Of a stretch of DNA of 12,396 nucleotides, positions 1-7,032 are shown in pieces. Within the stretch, counting starts at the first letter, position 1. Every line of letters begins with the position of its first letter. Source of the DNA: Candidatus Rhabdochlamydia sp. (GTDB lineage: Bacteria; Chlamydiota; Chlamydiia; Chlamydiales; Rhabdochlamydiaceae). A program made the translations under genes and the position numbers. The notes beneath the pieces are model-generated. The model had not been told where the DNA came from. It ran no database searches and was given only the letters and a program-made list of their open reading frames with translations. The stretch spans positions 1 through 12,396 of the forward strand of contig JASHWM010000151.1 in the NCBI GenBank assembly GCA_030044075.1. Reading direction: 5' to 3'.

Positions 1-49
1 ATTTTGATACAAATTAATAGTTATAACAGTAATTTAATAAAGGATTATT

Positions 50-1069
50 ATGTTAAATGTAGCTTATAGTGTAGTTGCAGGAGTAACGGTTGCCGGAGGG
101 TTGGCGTATCTTTTTTCTGGAAGAAATGACCAAGCCGCAAAAGATAAGCAATTGATCCAGCGGATCAATACAATGATCCAAAATAAAATGGGAAGCCTTG
201 CTTCTTTTCTAGAGAAAGATTTTGGAACACCTCCCAACGCCATTGAAAGGGAAGCGGCCCATTCTTATTGGGTGAGAGTTTTTATTTATGAGACCCAGAT
301 TCCTGGAGACACTCAAAAATTGATCGAGACCCTTAGTGATGACGAAAGAAAGTTAGCCTTGGCATATCTTTCCGCAGTTGACCAAGGAAGAGAATTCTCT
401 AAGAGCAAATACCCAGAACACTTTGAGAGGGTCAAGGGATTCGCAGAAGAGTTTTTGAAAGAAGCTGATGAAGCTGAGAAGGCCCATTATGCTGCAATGC
501 AAGCCCCAACGCCTAGTTCCCTGATTGAGGGCAATCGAGTCCGGCCAATAGATGCACATGAGAGAATCAACCTTGGACCTAAGTTCCGCCGCCACCCAGT
601 GACTGCACTCATGCTTGCTGAATTCCGCCGTGATCAATTTCCTAGAGCGCAGAAGGGCGTCGATTTTCACTTTCATAGTTTTAACATGCAATCTCGTCCT
701 AAGGTAATTGAAAGTATGAAGCAAGGTCCTAAAACGGTAACAGAGGAAGGTTCAGTAACTGTCACAGCTTATGAAAGACCTGTACAGGTAGAGTTCTATC
801 CGACCCGCAAAATGACGAAAGAACCTAGCTACTTGAATGATATCCAAGGAGCTGGAGCTCTGACGACCCAAGCAATGGTCACAGAATACAGATTCGAAGA
901 TGGTACGACAGCCTATATGGTCCGATATAAGGACTACAAGGCAAGTCCGGTAGCTGAGAAATATCTCGTGTCCAAAGTCATTCCAATTGGAGATGCTGGT
1001 GAAGAATATGAGGCTGAACTTGATTTAGAGACTGCTCAAGCTAAAATTATGGAATTCTCGAAAGAATAG
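50..1069 (+). CDS. Hypothetical single-pass membrane protein, 339 aa
   Basis: I do not recognise this protein. The start is supported by AAGGA at 40-44, 5 nt before the ATG, and a TATAAC that could serve as a -10 lies at 22-27, with its -35 at or beyond the window edge. Residues 4-23 are a hydrophobic Gly/Val/Ala-rich segment without a clear signal-peptidase site, so it is probably an N-terminal membrane anchor. The rest is soluble-looking and charged: a mostly helical stretch (about 30-150, with Glu/Lys/Ala-rich DEAEKAHYAAMQ near 145), then a more beta-prone region (about 225-320) with repeated Tyr/Val strands such as EYRFEDGTTAYMVRYKDY. A His/Phe cluster VDFHFHSFN lies near residue 205. The gene is complete and ends in a strong terminator, so it looks like a single-gene unit. 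Location (inner membrane, bulk on one side) is inference; function is unknown. Confidence 0.85.
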   Translation: MLNVAYSVVAGVTVAGGLAYLFSGRNDQAAKDKQLIQRINTMIQNKMGSLASFLEKDFGTPPNAIEREAAHSYWVRVFIYETQIPGDTQKLIETLSDDERKLALAYLSAVDQGREFSKSKYPEHFERVKGFAEEFLKEADEAEKAHYAAMQAPTPSSLIEGNRVRPIDAHERINLGPKFRRHPVTALMLAEFRRDQFPRAQKGVDFHFHSFNMQSRPKVIESMKQGPKTVTEEGSVTVTAYERPVQVEFYPTRKMTKEPSYLNDIQGAGALTTQAMVTEYRFEDGTTAYMVRYKDYKASPVAEKYLVSKVIPIGDAGEEYEAELDLETAQAKIMEFSKE

Positions 1070-1106
1070 TCTAGAAGTTAGAAAATAACGACTATCGAAC
1101 AATAAT

Positions 1107-1150
1107 CGAAAGGCTTCCCTGCTCCTGGCAGGGAAGCCTTTCGTCTTTAT
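1107..1150 (+). terminator. Intrinsic terminator of the 339-aa gene
   Basis: A perfect 16-bp stem (CGAAAGGCTTCCCTGC at 1107-1122 pairing with 1128-1143) closes a 5-nt loop and is followed by the U-rich tail TCTTTAT. It begins 37 nt after the stop codon at 1069. The tail is not a pure T run, but the stem is long and GC-rich, so a terminator is the simplest reading. By symmetry it may also work on the other strand, where an A-rich flank becomes T-rich. Confidence 0.8.
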
Positions 1151-1167
1151 AATGTTCACCAAAGTTA

Positions 1168-1238
1168 TTGGTGCATACCTCTTTTTTTTGCTGTCTCAGC
1201 AGAAAGTTGTTCTCTAGGGCCTCTTCTTTCTCCTTTTG
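1168..1238 (-). pseudogene. Decayed 3' fragment of a yjdF-like (DUF2992) gene
   Basis: Read on the minus strand, 1188-1238 encodes QKEKEEALENNFLLRQQ. This matches the C-terminal KKEKEEALEKKFLLRQQ of the intact gene at 3919-4341 at 14 of 17 residues. By hand count, the DNA matches 3949-3999 at 42 of 51 positions without gaps. After this, an A8 run (minus strand) carries a one-base shift relative to the intact gene, followed by a conserved GCACCAA. The frame then runs past the original stop position. Upstream on the minus strand the frame meets a stop within about 10 codons, and no N-terminal two-thirds of the gene could be found. The fragment therefore cannot make a YjdF protein and is a remnant of a duplication or of an older gene order. 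Confidence 0.7.
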
Positions 1239-1464
1239 AAGAAGGAGGCGCCTATACTAAGCCGGGTTCTTATGATTGGGGCCTGATAATCAACCCCTTA
1301 GGGTGGATTTTGCACTTCGTTAATTCTATCTTATTGAATATCAGTATCTTGATGAATATCGATTCATTTTATGCAAGCTAAAAGTCCGAAAAAAAGTGAA
1401 GGTGCATTTCCAAGTAACTAATAATTAATGGATCTTAATAATAAATAAAAATAATCCTTACAAT
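1239..1464. other. AT-rich gap with no recognisable gene
   Basis: Between the yjdF fragment and the promoter at 1465 I see no coding region on either strand, no tRNA fold and no convincing hairpin. A short imperfect inverted repeat (ATGAAT / ATTCAT around 1353-1368) is too weak to interpret. The segment becomes steadily more AT-rich towards 1500. Decay and insertion debris next to the fragment is a possible origin. Confidence 0.5.
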
Positions 1465-1493
1465 TTGAAAATAAAATTAAAATATTTTATAAT
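1465..1493 (+). promoter_or_regulatory. Near-consensus sigma-70-type promoter for the 785-aa gene
   Basis: TTGAAA at 1465-1470 (5 of 6 to TTGACA) and TATAAT at 1488-1493 (6 of 6) are separated by exactly 17 nt of pure A/T. Transcription would start near 1500, leaving a leader of about 29 nt before the ATG at 1529. The surroundings are very AT-rich, so chance matches are more likely here than elsewhere, but spacing, match quality and position all agree. Confidence 0.7.
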
Positions 1494-1528
1494 TATATAT
1501 AAATAATTATTAAGCAATCAGTGATTAA

Positions 1529-3886
1529 ATGCTTGGAGATCTTAACGTTTCAAATGCTGCTCGCCCAACAGTTGAAGCAGAAGTCCAGAGGAAGGACGGG
1601 ATTGGAAGCGATGTAGCTGCTATCGATCCGAGGGTAATTGCGGACGCGATTCCCTTTTCTGATGCTCAAAAAACAAGCCCTTTGGATCTTGTTTCAAGGG
1701 AGTTTTCCATTCGCATTCCCGAAGGATCGCACGGGCCTTTGTCTGGAAGGAGAAAGTCTTTGGGAGCAAGCGGGCCAAAGGCATTTTCAAGAGGGAAAAT
1801 TTCTCGATCCTCTTCTGATTCATCGTTATCTTCTCCATCGCACTCCACAGGGAGTTCGCCTAGAAGTTCAACTTCATCTACACCTTCAGGATCATCTGCC
1901 CTATCTACTAGGTCGAATTCACCAGGCATTTCACACTCTTCCTCATCTTCTGAGTCGCTTGATGATGAGGCCTTCAAAAAGCAGCACAGGATTAACTTTA
2001 TTGTATCGGTATTGCAAAGTTTCAAGATCGTTCATCGAGAAGATCTAATTAAAAATTTAGATAAGATCCTTGATAAAGTTTGTCAAAACGGCGAGATTTT
2101 TAAAACAAAGTATTCTCATGATGAATGTTATGAAATGTTTCAAGAGGCGCTCTCTTGTTACTGCCACCTAAATGCTTTCAATATATCGCCTAAGCGTGAG
2201 GATATCTTTAGCTTTAAGCGATTTCTAAGGGCATCGCGATTGCCCGGCCAGGAACCTTCACCCCCTGCTATGGACGATCTAACAAGGGTGACAAGAAGCT
2301 ATGATCGCCTTCAAAGCTCCTATGCAAAATTGGAGAGGACGAGTGAAAACCTTTTACAGATCATGGATGGGCAAGAATTTTCAGTATGTTCCCATGTTGT
2401 CATTGGCCTTGGAGATACATCTACAACACTATGGCTTGAGAAATATTACGGATTTCATGGAGAAACCCAATTAGCTATATCTCAAGGCCGGATCTCGGAT
2501 GTTTTACTTGTCGGCGGTGATTTTGGAAGCTGGAGACATGACTATACTCTGGCACAGCCCCATAATATTCTAGAGCGGATGTCTGCACCTGCAAATCCTT
2601 CCGATTTCATCTCCCAAGAATACTACCATTCAAACCCATATATGAATGCACGGCATGTATACCAGGCAAACATCGTGAACTTTGCAAAAACCGACGCTCC
2701 TGTGATATCCGGGACAAAAGTGGTTGCAATTGAAAAACAGGTAAACCACCTTGATGATTGGAAAAGTAAAGAACATCGCTATCGCCTTATCCTTCTCACA
2801 CCGAAGGGTAGAAAAGTTGTCTACACGAGTGAAATTGATATTTCCACAGGGCTTGGCCCTGCCAGAAATGCCCTTGCAGGCAAAGTGATCAGCCAGTCCG
2901 ATTTTGAAACTTTAAGCTCTTATGACCCGAAGAAACGGTTCACCCCGATCGTTGATGGAAACCAGTTCATGTTGACAGACTCCGAAGAAAAAAGCGGAAG
3001 GCCAAGGGTCATCGTCATTTATGGAGGTGGCGGAACGGCTGCTGCATGCTATAGAAAAGCATTTTTTGATACGGACACAAGAACAGAGCCGCGTCCTTTC
3101 ATCGATCCAGATAAAAAGAACAATGTCCTTTGGATTGCTGCTAGGGACTTCTCTGCGGCCGGTAAAGGAAAGCTTGTGACAAAGGTCCTTACTTCTACAG
3201 AAGATCGGAACGAAAGGTTTTTAGGCGAACTGCAAGAAATTACTATTCATCCTGTTACTGGCAGGATGAAGTTGACCTTTTCATCTCCTGGCAATTCTTC
3301 TGAAGCTCTTCCCTTTATCTCTGAAGTAGAATGCGACCAGCTCGTCTATTCTCTTGGACAAGATAACATTGACTTAAAGAAGTTGTGCCAGGAATTCGAT
3401 GATGAATTGGTCTTTGATATTGATGAAACAGGCATCCCTCTCAACATTCATACAAATGACAGCAGCGTCCAGCTCTTTGGTGCTGCCGCGATGGCGCTTC
3501 GAACGAAGGAATATTCAGAAGCTACATGGAAATGGCTCGATAAAGAAAATATCGGTCGCGATGTAGGCCCTGGTTCTATGCCTCCATCAAGAGCTCAGAT
3601 CAGATGGTATCTTTCTAAGATGGGAAAACGAATTGAGTCGATCAACATCAATATGGACGATAGGCACCTTGTCCATGACTTTTTGGTCGCGGCGGGAGTT
3701 AGTCCTAAGAAAATCCCCGATATTATTGATGAAATTCTGAAGGTCCGCAAACACAGCACAGCTGGCTGCTCACGCGCCACACTAGAAGAGATTATGGATA
3801 AATATCATCTTCACAAACATGTTGAAATTCGCGGCCATGGACATCTTTTTATTAAGAAAATTATTACTGATCCGATTGAGAGATAA
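1529..3886 (+). CDS. Large Ser-rich protein with oxidoreductase-like C-terminal part, 785 aa
   Basis: I recognise no named family. Residues 1-90 are polar; about 91-148 are a low-complexity Ser/Thr/Pro stretch (SSSDSSLSSPSHSTGSS and similar); about 150-245 look helical. From residue 288 the pattern resembles two-dinucleotide-binding flavoproteins: VVIGLGDTS (about 290-298, a Rossmann-type loop lacking the usual last Gly), DVLLVGGDFGSW (about 323-334), then a second loop VIVIYGGGGTAAA (about 494-506), VLWIAARDF, LVYSLGQD (about 606-613) and VQLFGAAA (about 647-654), which sit where FMO or thioredoxin-reductase-like enzymes carry their later nucleotide motifs. Residues 695-785 form a separate basic C-terminal region. 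The ATG has no good Shine-Dalgarno sequence, but the promoter at 1465 fits it and no better in-frame start precedes the Ser tract. A disordered Ser-rich N-terminus on an enzyme-like body suggests an exported or effector-like protein; that is inference. FAD or NAD binding is unproven. Confidence 0.8.
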   Translation: MLGDLNVSNAARPTVEAEVQRKDGIGSDVAAIDPRVIADAIPFSDAQKTSPLDLVSREFSIRIPEGSHGPLSGRRKSLGASGPKAFSRGKISRSSSDSSLSSPSHSTGSSPRSSTSSTPSGSSALSTRSNSPGISHSSSSSESLDDEAFKKQHRINFIVSVLQSFKIVHREDLIKNLDKILDKVCQNGEIFKTKYSHDECYEMFQEALSCYCHLNAFNISPKREDIFSFKRFLRASRLPGQEPSPPAMDDLTRVTRSYDRLQSSYAKLERTSENLLQIMDGQEFSVCSHVVIGLGDTSTTLWLEKYYGFHGETQLAISQGRISDVLLVGGDFGSWRHDYTLAQPHNILERMSAPANPSDFISQEYYHSNPYMNARHVYQANIVNFAKTDAPVISGTKVVAIEKQVNHLDDWKSKEHRYRLILLTPKGRKVVYTSEIDISTGLGPARNALAGKVISQSDFETLSSYDPKKRFTPIVDGNQFMLTDSEEKSGRPRVIVIYGGGGTAAACYRKAFFDTDTRTEPRPFIDPDKKNNVLWIAARDFSAAGKGKLVTKVLTSTEDRNERFLGELQEITIHPVTGRMKLTFSSPGNSSEALPFISEVECDQLVYSLGQDNIDLKKLCQEFDDELVFDIDETGIPLNIHTNDSSVQLFGAAAMALRTKEYSEATWKWLDKENIGRDVGPGSMPPSRAQIRWYLSKMGKRIESININMDDRHLVHDFLVAAGVSPKKIPDIIDEILKVRKHSTAGCSRATLEEIMDKYHLHKHVEIRGHGHLFIKKIITDPIER

Positions 3887-3918
3887 TATTTCTTCCTAGA
3901 TAACCTGGTCGAAGCATA

Positions 3919-4341
3919 TTAATGGCCTTGGTGCTTTTCCTTTTTCTTTTGCTGCCTGAGCAAAAATTTTTTCTCTAGGGCTTCTTCTTTTTCTTTTTTG
4001 CCTAGCCGTTTTTTTTCTTTTTTGTTTTTCTCGATCTCCTCACGCATATAGTCTTGTGCGTGTGTGGAAGGCTTCGAGCTGGCTTTTACTTTTTCCATCT
4101 CGCGGCGGACCTTTCGCTGCACCCTTTTTGGGTTCATTCTTTTGATCACAAGTTTGAACTCCTGCGGCGGCCCAAATTTCAGCTCGTGGTAGTTTTGAAG
4201 GACAAATTCATAGATCTCTGGATCAGATGGTTCTTTCCCAAAGATTTTTCGGGCGAGAGAATACCCTTTTTTGTCCGTCCTCTCGAAAATTCCTGTCCAG
4301 AAAGAACCATCCAAAAGGATGGTAGCTTTTATTGTGAGCAT
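3919..4341 (-). CDS. yjdF: YjdF family protein (DUF2992), 140 aa
   Basis: The whole protein matches the pattern of the YjdF/DUF2992 family known from Bacillus. It has an N-terminal beta-rich part with FWTGIFER (14-21) and RKIFGKEPSDPEIYEFVL (31-48), the KRMNPKRVQRKVRREM block (68-82), and a long Lys/Glu-rich helical tail ending RQQKKKEKHQGH. Length is as expected. The biochemical function of the family is not established; in Firmicutes the gene is often preceded by the yjdF riboswitch, which senses azaaromatic compounds. Here the start lies 9 nt after the stop of the upstream membrane-protein gene with only a weak AAGTAAG ahead of it, so expression probably depends on that gene and on translational coupling. 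No room exists for a riboswitch. The 3' end is duplicated as a fragment at 1168-1238. Confidence 0.85.
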   Translation of the reverse strand: MLTIKATILLDGSFWTGIFERTDKKGYSLARKIFGKEPSDPEIYEFVLQNYHELKFGPPQEFKLVIKRMNPKRVQRKVRREMEKVKASSKPSTHAQDYMREEIEKNKKEKKRLGKKEKEEALEKKFLLRQQKKKEKHQGH

Positions 4342-4350
4342 ATCACTTAC

Positions 4351-4686
4351 TTATTTTTTCTTTTTTCTCCCTGTGAAAAGGAAAAAAGTTCCGAGGACGA
4401 TAAGGACAATCCCGCCAATTTGAAGATTATCGGCAATCTGCTCATATTTTTCGATTTGTCCTTGCCCTTCTTCGATCTTTTTTTGGATAGAGCTAGTCGC
4501 TTCTTTGCCGATCGGCCTTGTAAAAGGAGTTAACCCAAACAGGCCATTCCCTTGATCGACCTTTTCCTGTGCGTGCGCGATTTTTTGTTTTCCCTCTTCA
4601 ATCTGCTCTCTGATGTACATGGTGCCAAATATCATCGCAACCCCGATGAGTATTACCAAAATACTGATAATTCTTCTAAAGATCAT
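4351..4686 (-). CDS. Small two-helix membrane protein, 111 aa
   Basis: No named family is recognised. Residues about 5-24 (RIISILVILIGVAMIFGTMY) and about 90-106 (GGIVLIVLGTFFLFTG) are membrane helices. Between them is a charged, coiled-coil-like segment with two similar repeats (IREQIEEGKQKIAHAQEKVD and IQKKIEEGQGQIEKYEQIAD) around a Gly/Pro linker. The C-terminus is a Lys cluster, suggesting both ends are cytoplasmic and the loop is outside. The reading frame stays open to a TTG at 4698, but GAGGAG at 4691-4696 sits 4 nt ahead of the ATG at 4684-4686 and overlaps that TTG, so I take the ATG. It is followed after 9 nt by the yjdF-like gene, likely in one transcript. Confidence 0.75.
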   Translation of the reverse strand: MIFRRIISILVILIGVAMIFGTMYIREQIEEGKQKIAHAQEKVDQGNGLFGLTPFTRPIGKEATSSIQKKIEEGQGQIEKYEQIADNLQIGGIVLIVLGTFFLFTGRKKKK

Positions 4687-4690
4687 AGGA

Positions 4691-4696
4691 CTCCTC
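4691..4696 (-). promoter_or_regulatory. Shine-Dalgarno site fixing the start of the 111-aa gene
   Basis: On the minus strand GAGGAG is followed by TCCT and the ATG at 4684-4686. It would overlap the alternative TTG start at 4696-4698, which has no site of its own, so it selects the shorter product. Confidence 0.7.
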
Positions 4697-4762
4697 AAAA
4701 TGTTTTTTTCTTAAAAGCTCAATATTGCAAAAACAAATTGATTGGTAAAGGATTTTAAAAAA

Positions 4763-5152
4763 TTATTTAGGTACATGGATCTTCTCAAAACTAGGCCTTG
4801 TTTGAAATGTATCGTAGATGATTGTAAGCGAGATGATTTTTTTTGTATCAGGACAAAGCTCAAAGAGGTCGATGCATTCAAAGTTTGTCAAAGAACCATC
4901 TTTCATCGTCCAGCTATACACAAAGTGAGCGGCAGCGCTAAAAGCGTTATCTATATTTTGAAAGATGCTTTGTAAGGCGATCTTTGAGTTTTGGGTATCG
5001 GAAAAAAGCTCTGCATAGAAAGCATCTGCCTTCACTTTTCCATAAAGAGGGGAGTGGACGGTCGCATCTTTTGAAAAAAGAGAGGTGACCTCTTCAAGGC
5101 TCGCTCTTTCGAGGCCGTGGAAATATGCATGGATGATGTCAGCATTTTTCAT
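4763..5152 (-). CDS. NTF2/SnoaL-like domain protein, 129 aa
   Basis: The length and layout fit the SnoaL/NTF2-like alpha+beta cone fold. It opens with a helical start IIHAYFHGLERASLEEVTSLFSKDATVHSPL, the usual pattern in which the last residues line the pocket. This continues into YGKVKADAFYAELFSDT, and alternating strands follow (SAAAHFVYSWTMKDG, ECIDLFELCPDTKKIISLTIIYDT). Members are enzymes, binding proteins or stress proteins, so no reaction can be assigned. AAGGA sits 5 nt before the ATG. The start is 19 nt after the stop of dtd on the same strand, so the two are probably co-transcribed. A 76-nt gap without a clear terminator separates it from the next minus-strand gene, so read-through is possible. 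Confidence 0.75.
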   Translation of the reverse strand: MKNADIIHAYFHGLERASLEEVTSLFSKDATVHSPLYGKVKADAFYAELFSDTQNSKIALQSIFQNIDNAFSAAAHFVYSWTMKDGSLTNFECIDLFELCPDTKKIISLTIIYDTFQTRPSFEKIHVPK

Positions 5153-5171
5153 ATGTTTCCTTGTAAAAAAA

Positions 5172-5618
5172 TTAAGAGGCCTCGCGCTGGATGAGAAGTG
5201 TTACAGGCCCGTCATTCAACAAAGACACTTTCATCTCCGCTCCAAAGACCCCCGTTTGGACAGGGACCCCGCCCTTCTTCACTTCTTCGATGAATGCTTC
5301 GTACAGTTCTTTAGCAACCTCTGGCCTTGCCGCCTCAGTGAAAGAAGGCCTGCGGCCATTCGCGCAGTCGCCATAAAGGGTAAACTGTGAGACTATGAGG
5401 GCTCCTCCCTTTTTGTCCAGGAGCGACTCGTTCAGCTTTCCTTCATTATCTTCAAAGATCCGCAAATTGATGAGCTTGCCAGCGAGCCATTTGCCCTCTT
5501 CTACCGTGTCCTTATGGGTAATCCCGACAAAGACAAGGACGCCGGGCCCAATTGACCCTGTTGTTTGTCCATTGGCGACAACGTTTGCATGAGCGACCCT
5601 TTGAACGAGAATTTTCAT
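5172..5618 (-). CDS. dtd: D-aminoacyl-tRNA deacylase
   Basis: This cytoplasmic proofreading enzyme hydrolyses D-aminoacyl-tRNAs (and Gly mischarged on tRNA-Ala), keeping D-amino acids out of protein. Both signatures of the Dtd family are present: SQFTLYGD at residues 77-84 and NDGPVT at 135-140, whose Gly137-Pro138 is the Gly-cisPro pair that enforces chiral selection. NGRRPSF (87-93) and the N-terminal MKILVQRV strand also match. The 148-aa length is normal for the family (about 145). TGGAGG lies 3 nt before the ATG, a strong site. It heads a minus-strand unit with the NTF2-like gene and diverges from the sterol reductase. Nothing suggests loss of function. Confidence 0.96.
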   Translation of the reverse strand: MKILVQRVAHANVVANGQTTGSIGPGVLVFVGITHKDTVEEGKWLAGKLINLRIFEDNEGKLNESLLDKKGGALIVSQFTLYGDCANGRRPSFTEAARPEVAKELYEAFIEEVKKGGVPVQTGVFGAEMKVSLLNDGPVTLLIQREAS

Positions 5619-5641
5619 TGTCCTCCATCTTCAGCAAGAGC

Positions 5642-5670
5642 TTGCCGATTAAAAAAGAATTCTTTAAATA
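5642..5670 (+). promoter_or_regulatory. Possible promoter of the sterol reductase
   Basis: TTGCCG at 5642-5647 and TAAATA at 5665-5670 are spaced by 17 nt, with a TTAAAT alternative one base earlier. The match is only moderate (4 of 6 and 3-4 of 6). It would start transcription near 5677 and favours translation from 5694 or the ATGs just after it, rather than from the ATG inside dtd at 5565. Confidence 0.3.
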
Positions 5671-5693
5671 GTTTAAGAAAAAAACTCTTCACA

Positions 5694-7028
5694 ATGAGAA
5701 CCGCTATGATGAAAACACGTTCTAAAAACCCGCTCCTCTCTTTTTCCAGAAGGACCCTAGGGCCATTGTTCCTCATTTGCTTTTGTCCGCCTATTGCGAT
5801 GATCATGTGGTATACATGCACGCATCTAGATGGTTCTCTCAAACAGTTCCTGCAAGTTTGCCTTGAAAGAGGTTTTTTCTCCACACTATACACAATTTGG
5901 CAGCCCTATTTCTTCGGGACAAAGGCCGCCTGGCAAATAATTGCGGCATTTGCAGCAGTCCAGCTTTTCTTCATGAAGGCTATGCCAGGAAAACCATTCC
6001 ACGGACCGCTGACCCCAAAAGGGAACACTCCCGTCTACAAGGCCAACGGTGTTCCAAGTTTTATTGGAACGATCGCCCTTTTTTTCCTTTCTTCCTACGT
6101 CCTTAAATTATTTTCTCCGACGATCGTGTATGACAACTTCGGGGGCATCCTGGGCGCTTTGAATATCTTCAGTCTTTTTTTCTGCCTAATGCTCTATTTC
6201 AAAGGGCGTTTTGCCCCATCCTCGACAGATTGCGGCATCACAGGCAACCCGATTTTTGATTATTACTGGGGAACAGAGCTTTACCCCAGGATCCTTGGAT
6301 GGGACCTCAAAATGTTCACCAACTGCAGGTTCGGGATGATGGGATGGTCTGTCATCATCCTCTCTTTCGCTGCAAAGCAGAGCGCCGTTTACGGGCTTAG
6401 CGACTCTATGCTTGTCGCACTATTGCTCCAACTGATCTACATCTTTAAGTTTTTCTATTGGGAAACCGGTTATTTAAGGTCTCTTGATATCATGCACGAC
6501 AGGGCAGGATTTTATATTTGCTGGGGATGCCTTGTCTGGGTGCCCTCAGTCTATACTTCTCCCATCCTTTACCTTGTCAACCATCCCAACCATCTGGGAG
6601 CCGTCCTTGCAAGCTCAATACTCGCCCTTGGAGCGCTGTGCATCCTGATCAATTACCAGGCAGACAGGCAAAGGCAGAAGATGCGCGCAACAAACGGGAA
6701 CTGCACCATATGGGGAAAACAAGCACGGTATACCGTTGCTACCTATATCACCGATGAGGGGATAGAGAAGAAAAACCTTCTGCTCGTATCGGGATGGTGG
6801 GGGATTTCAAGGCATTTTCATTATATCCCTGAAATCCTTGGAGCATTCTTTTGGACGGTCCCTGCTCTTTTTACCCATTTCGTTCCCTATTTTTACGTGA
6901 TCTTTCTAACAGCCCTTCTGTTCGACAGGGCTCTACGGGATGATAAGAGGTGCGCGAAAAAATACGGAAATGATTGGGATAGGTACTGCAAAAACGTCCC
7001 TTACAAGATCATCCCTTTTGTGTATTAA
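5694..7028 (+). CDS. 7-dehydrocholesterol reductase-like sterol reductase (ERG4/ERG24 family), 444 aa
   Basis: The family consists of polytopic membrane enzymes that use NADPH to reduce sterol double bonds; the delta-7 branch makes cholesterol from 7-dehydrocholesterol. The match to plant-type delta-7 reductase (DWF5) extends over the whole length: CPP..MIMWYT..HLDGS near the start, GNTPVYKANG, YYWGTELYPR (about 190-200), FTNCRFGMMGW, then HDRAGFYICWGCLVWVPSVYTSP (about 268-290), LLLVSGWWGISRHFHYIPEIL (about 361-381), FFWTVPALF, RALRDDKRCAKKYG and C-terminal PYKIIPFVY. About nine hydrophobic segments are visible. The frame is open back to 5565, but that start would lie inside dtd, so I use the ATG at 5694; ATGs at 5706 and 5709 are alternatives and none has a strong ribosome site. 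The substrate is probably host sterol, since no other sterol gene is seen. Transfer from a eukaryote is likely. The exact double bond reduced is inferred from similarity. Confidence 0.92.
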   Translation: MRTAMMKTRSKNPLLSFSRRTLGPLFLICFCPPIAMIMWYTCTHLDGSLKQFLQVCLERGFFSTLYTIWQPYFFGTKAAWQIIAAFAAVQLFFMKAMPGKPFHGPLTPKGNTPVYKANGVPSFIGTIALFFLSSYVLKLFSPTIVYDNFGGILGALNIFSLFFCLMLYFKGRFAPSSTDCGITGNPIFDYYWGTELYPRILGWDLKMFTNCRFGMMGWSVIILSFAAKQSAVYGLSDSMLVALLLQLIYIFKFFYWETGYLRSLDIMHDRAGFYICWGCLVWVPSVYTSPILYLVNHPNHLGAVLASSILALGALCILINYQADRQRQKMRATNGNCTIWGKQARYTVATYITDEGIEKKNLLLVSGWWGISRHFHYIPEILGAFFWTVPALFTHFVPYFYVIFLTALLFDRALRDDKRCAKKYGNDWDRYCKNVPYKIIPFVY

Positions 7029-7032
7029 GGCC

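Noticed and set aside
1107..1143. Long inverted repeat as an IS end or attachment site
   Set aside because: It lies just after a stop codon with a 5-nt loop and U-rich tail, as an intrinsic terminator does; no transposase or partner end is present.
1638..2048. Open frames over the Ser-rich part of the 785-aa gene (plus strand, and acidic minus-strand frames 1666-2025 and 1620-1838)
   Set aside because: They arise from the repetitive TCN codons of the Ser tract, have no ribosome sites, and fit no known protein.
4054..4533. Plus-strand open frame opposite the yjdF-like and membrane-protein genes
   Set aside because: It spans two well-supported minus-strand genes; its Phe-rich sequence mirrors their Lys/Glu codons.
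4687..4698. TTG start giving a 115-aa form of the membrane protein
   Set aside because: The GAGGAG site overlaps the TTG and is correctly placed only for the ATG at 4684-4686.
5565..5693. Longer start for the sterol reductase
   Set aside because: The ATG at 5565 lies inside dtd on the other strand, adds 43 residues unlike the family, and lacks a ribosome site.
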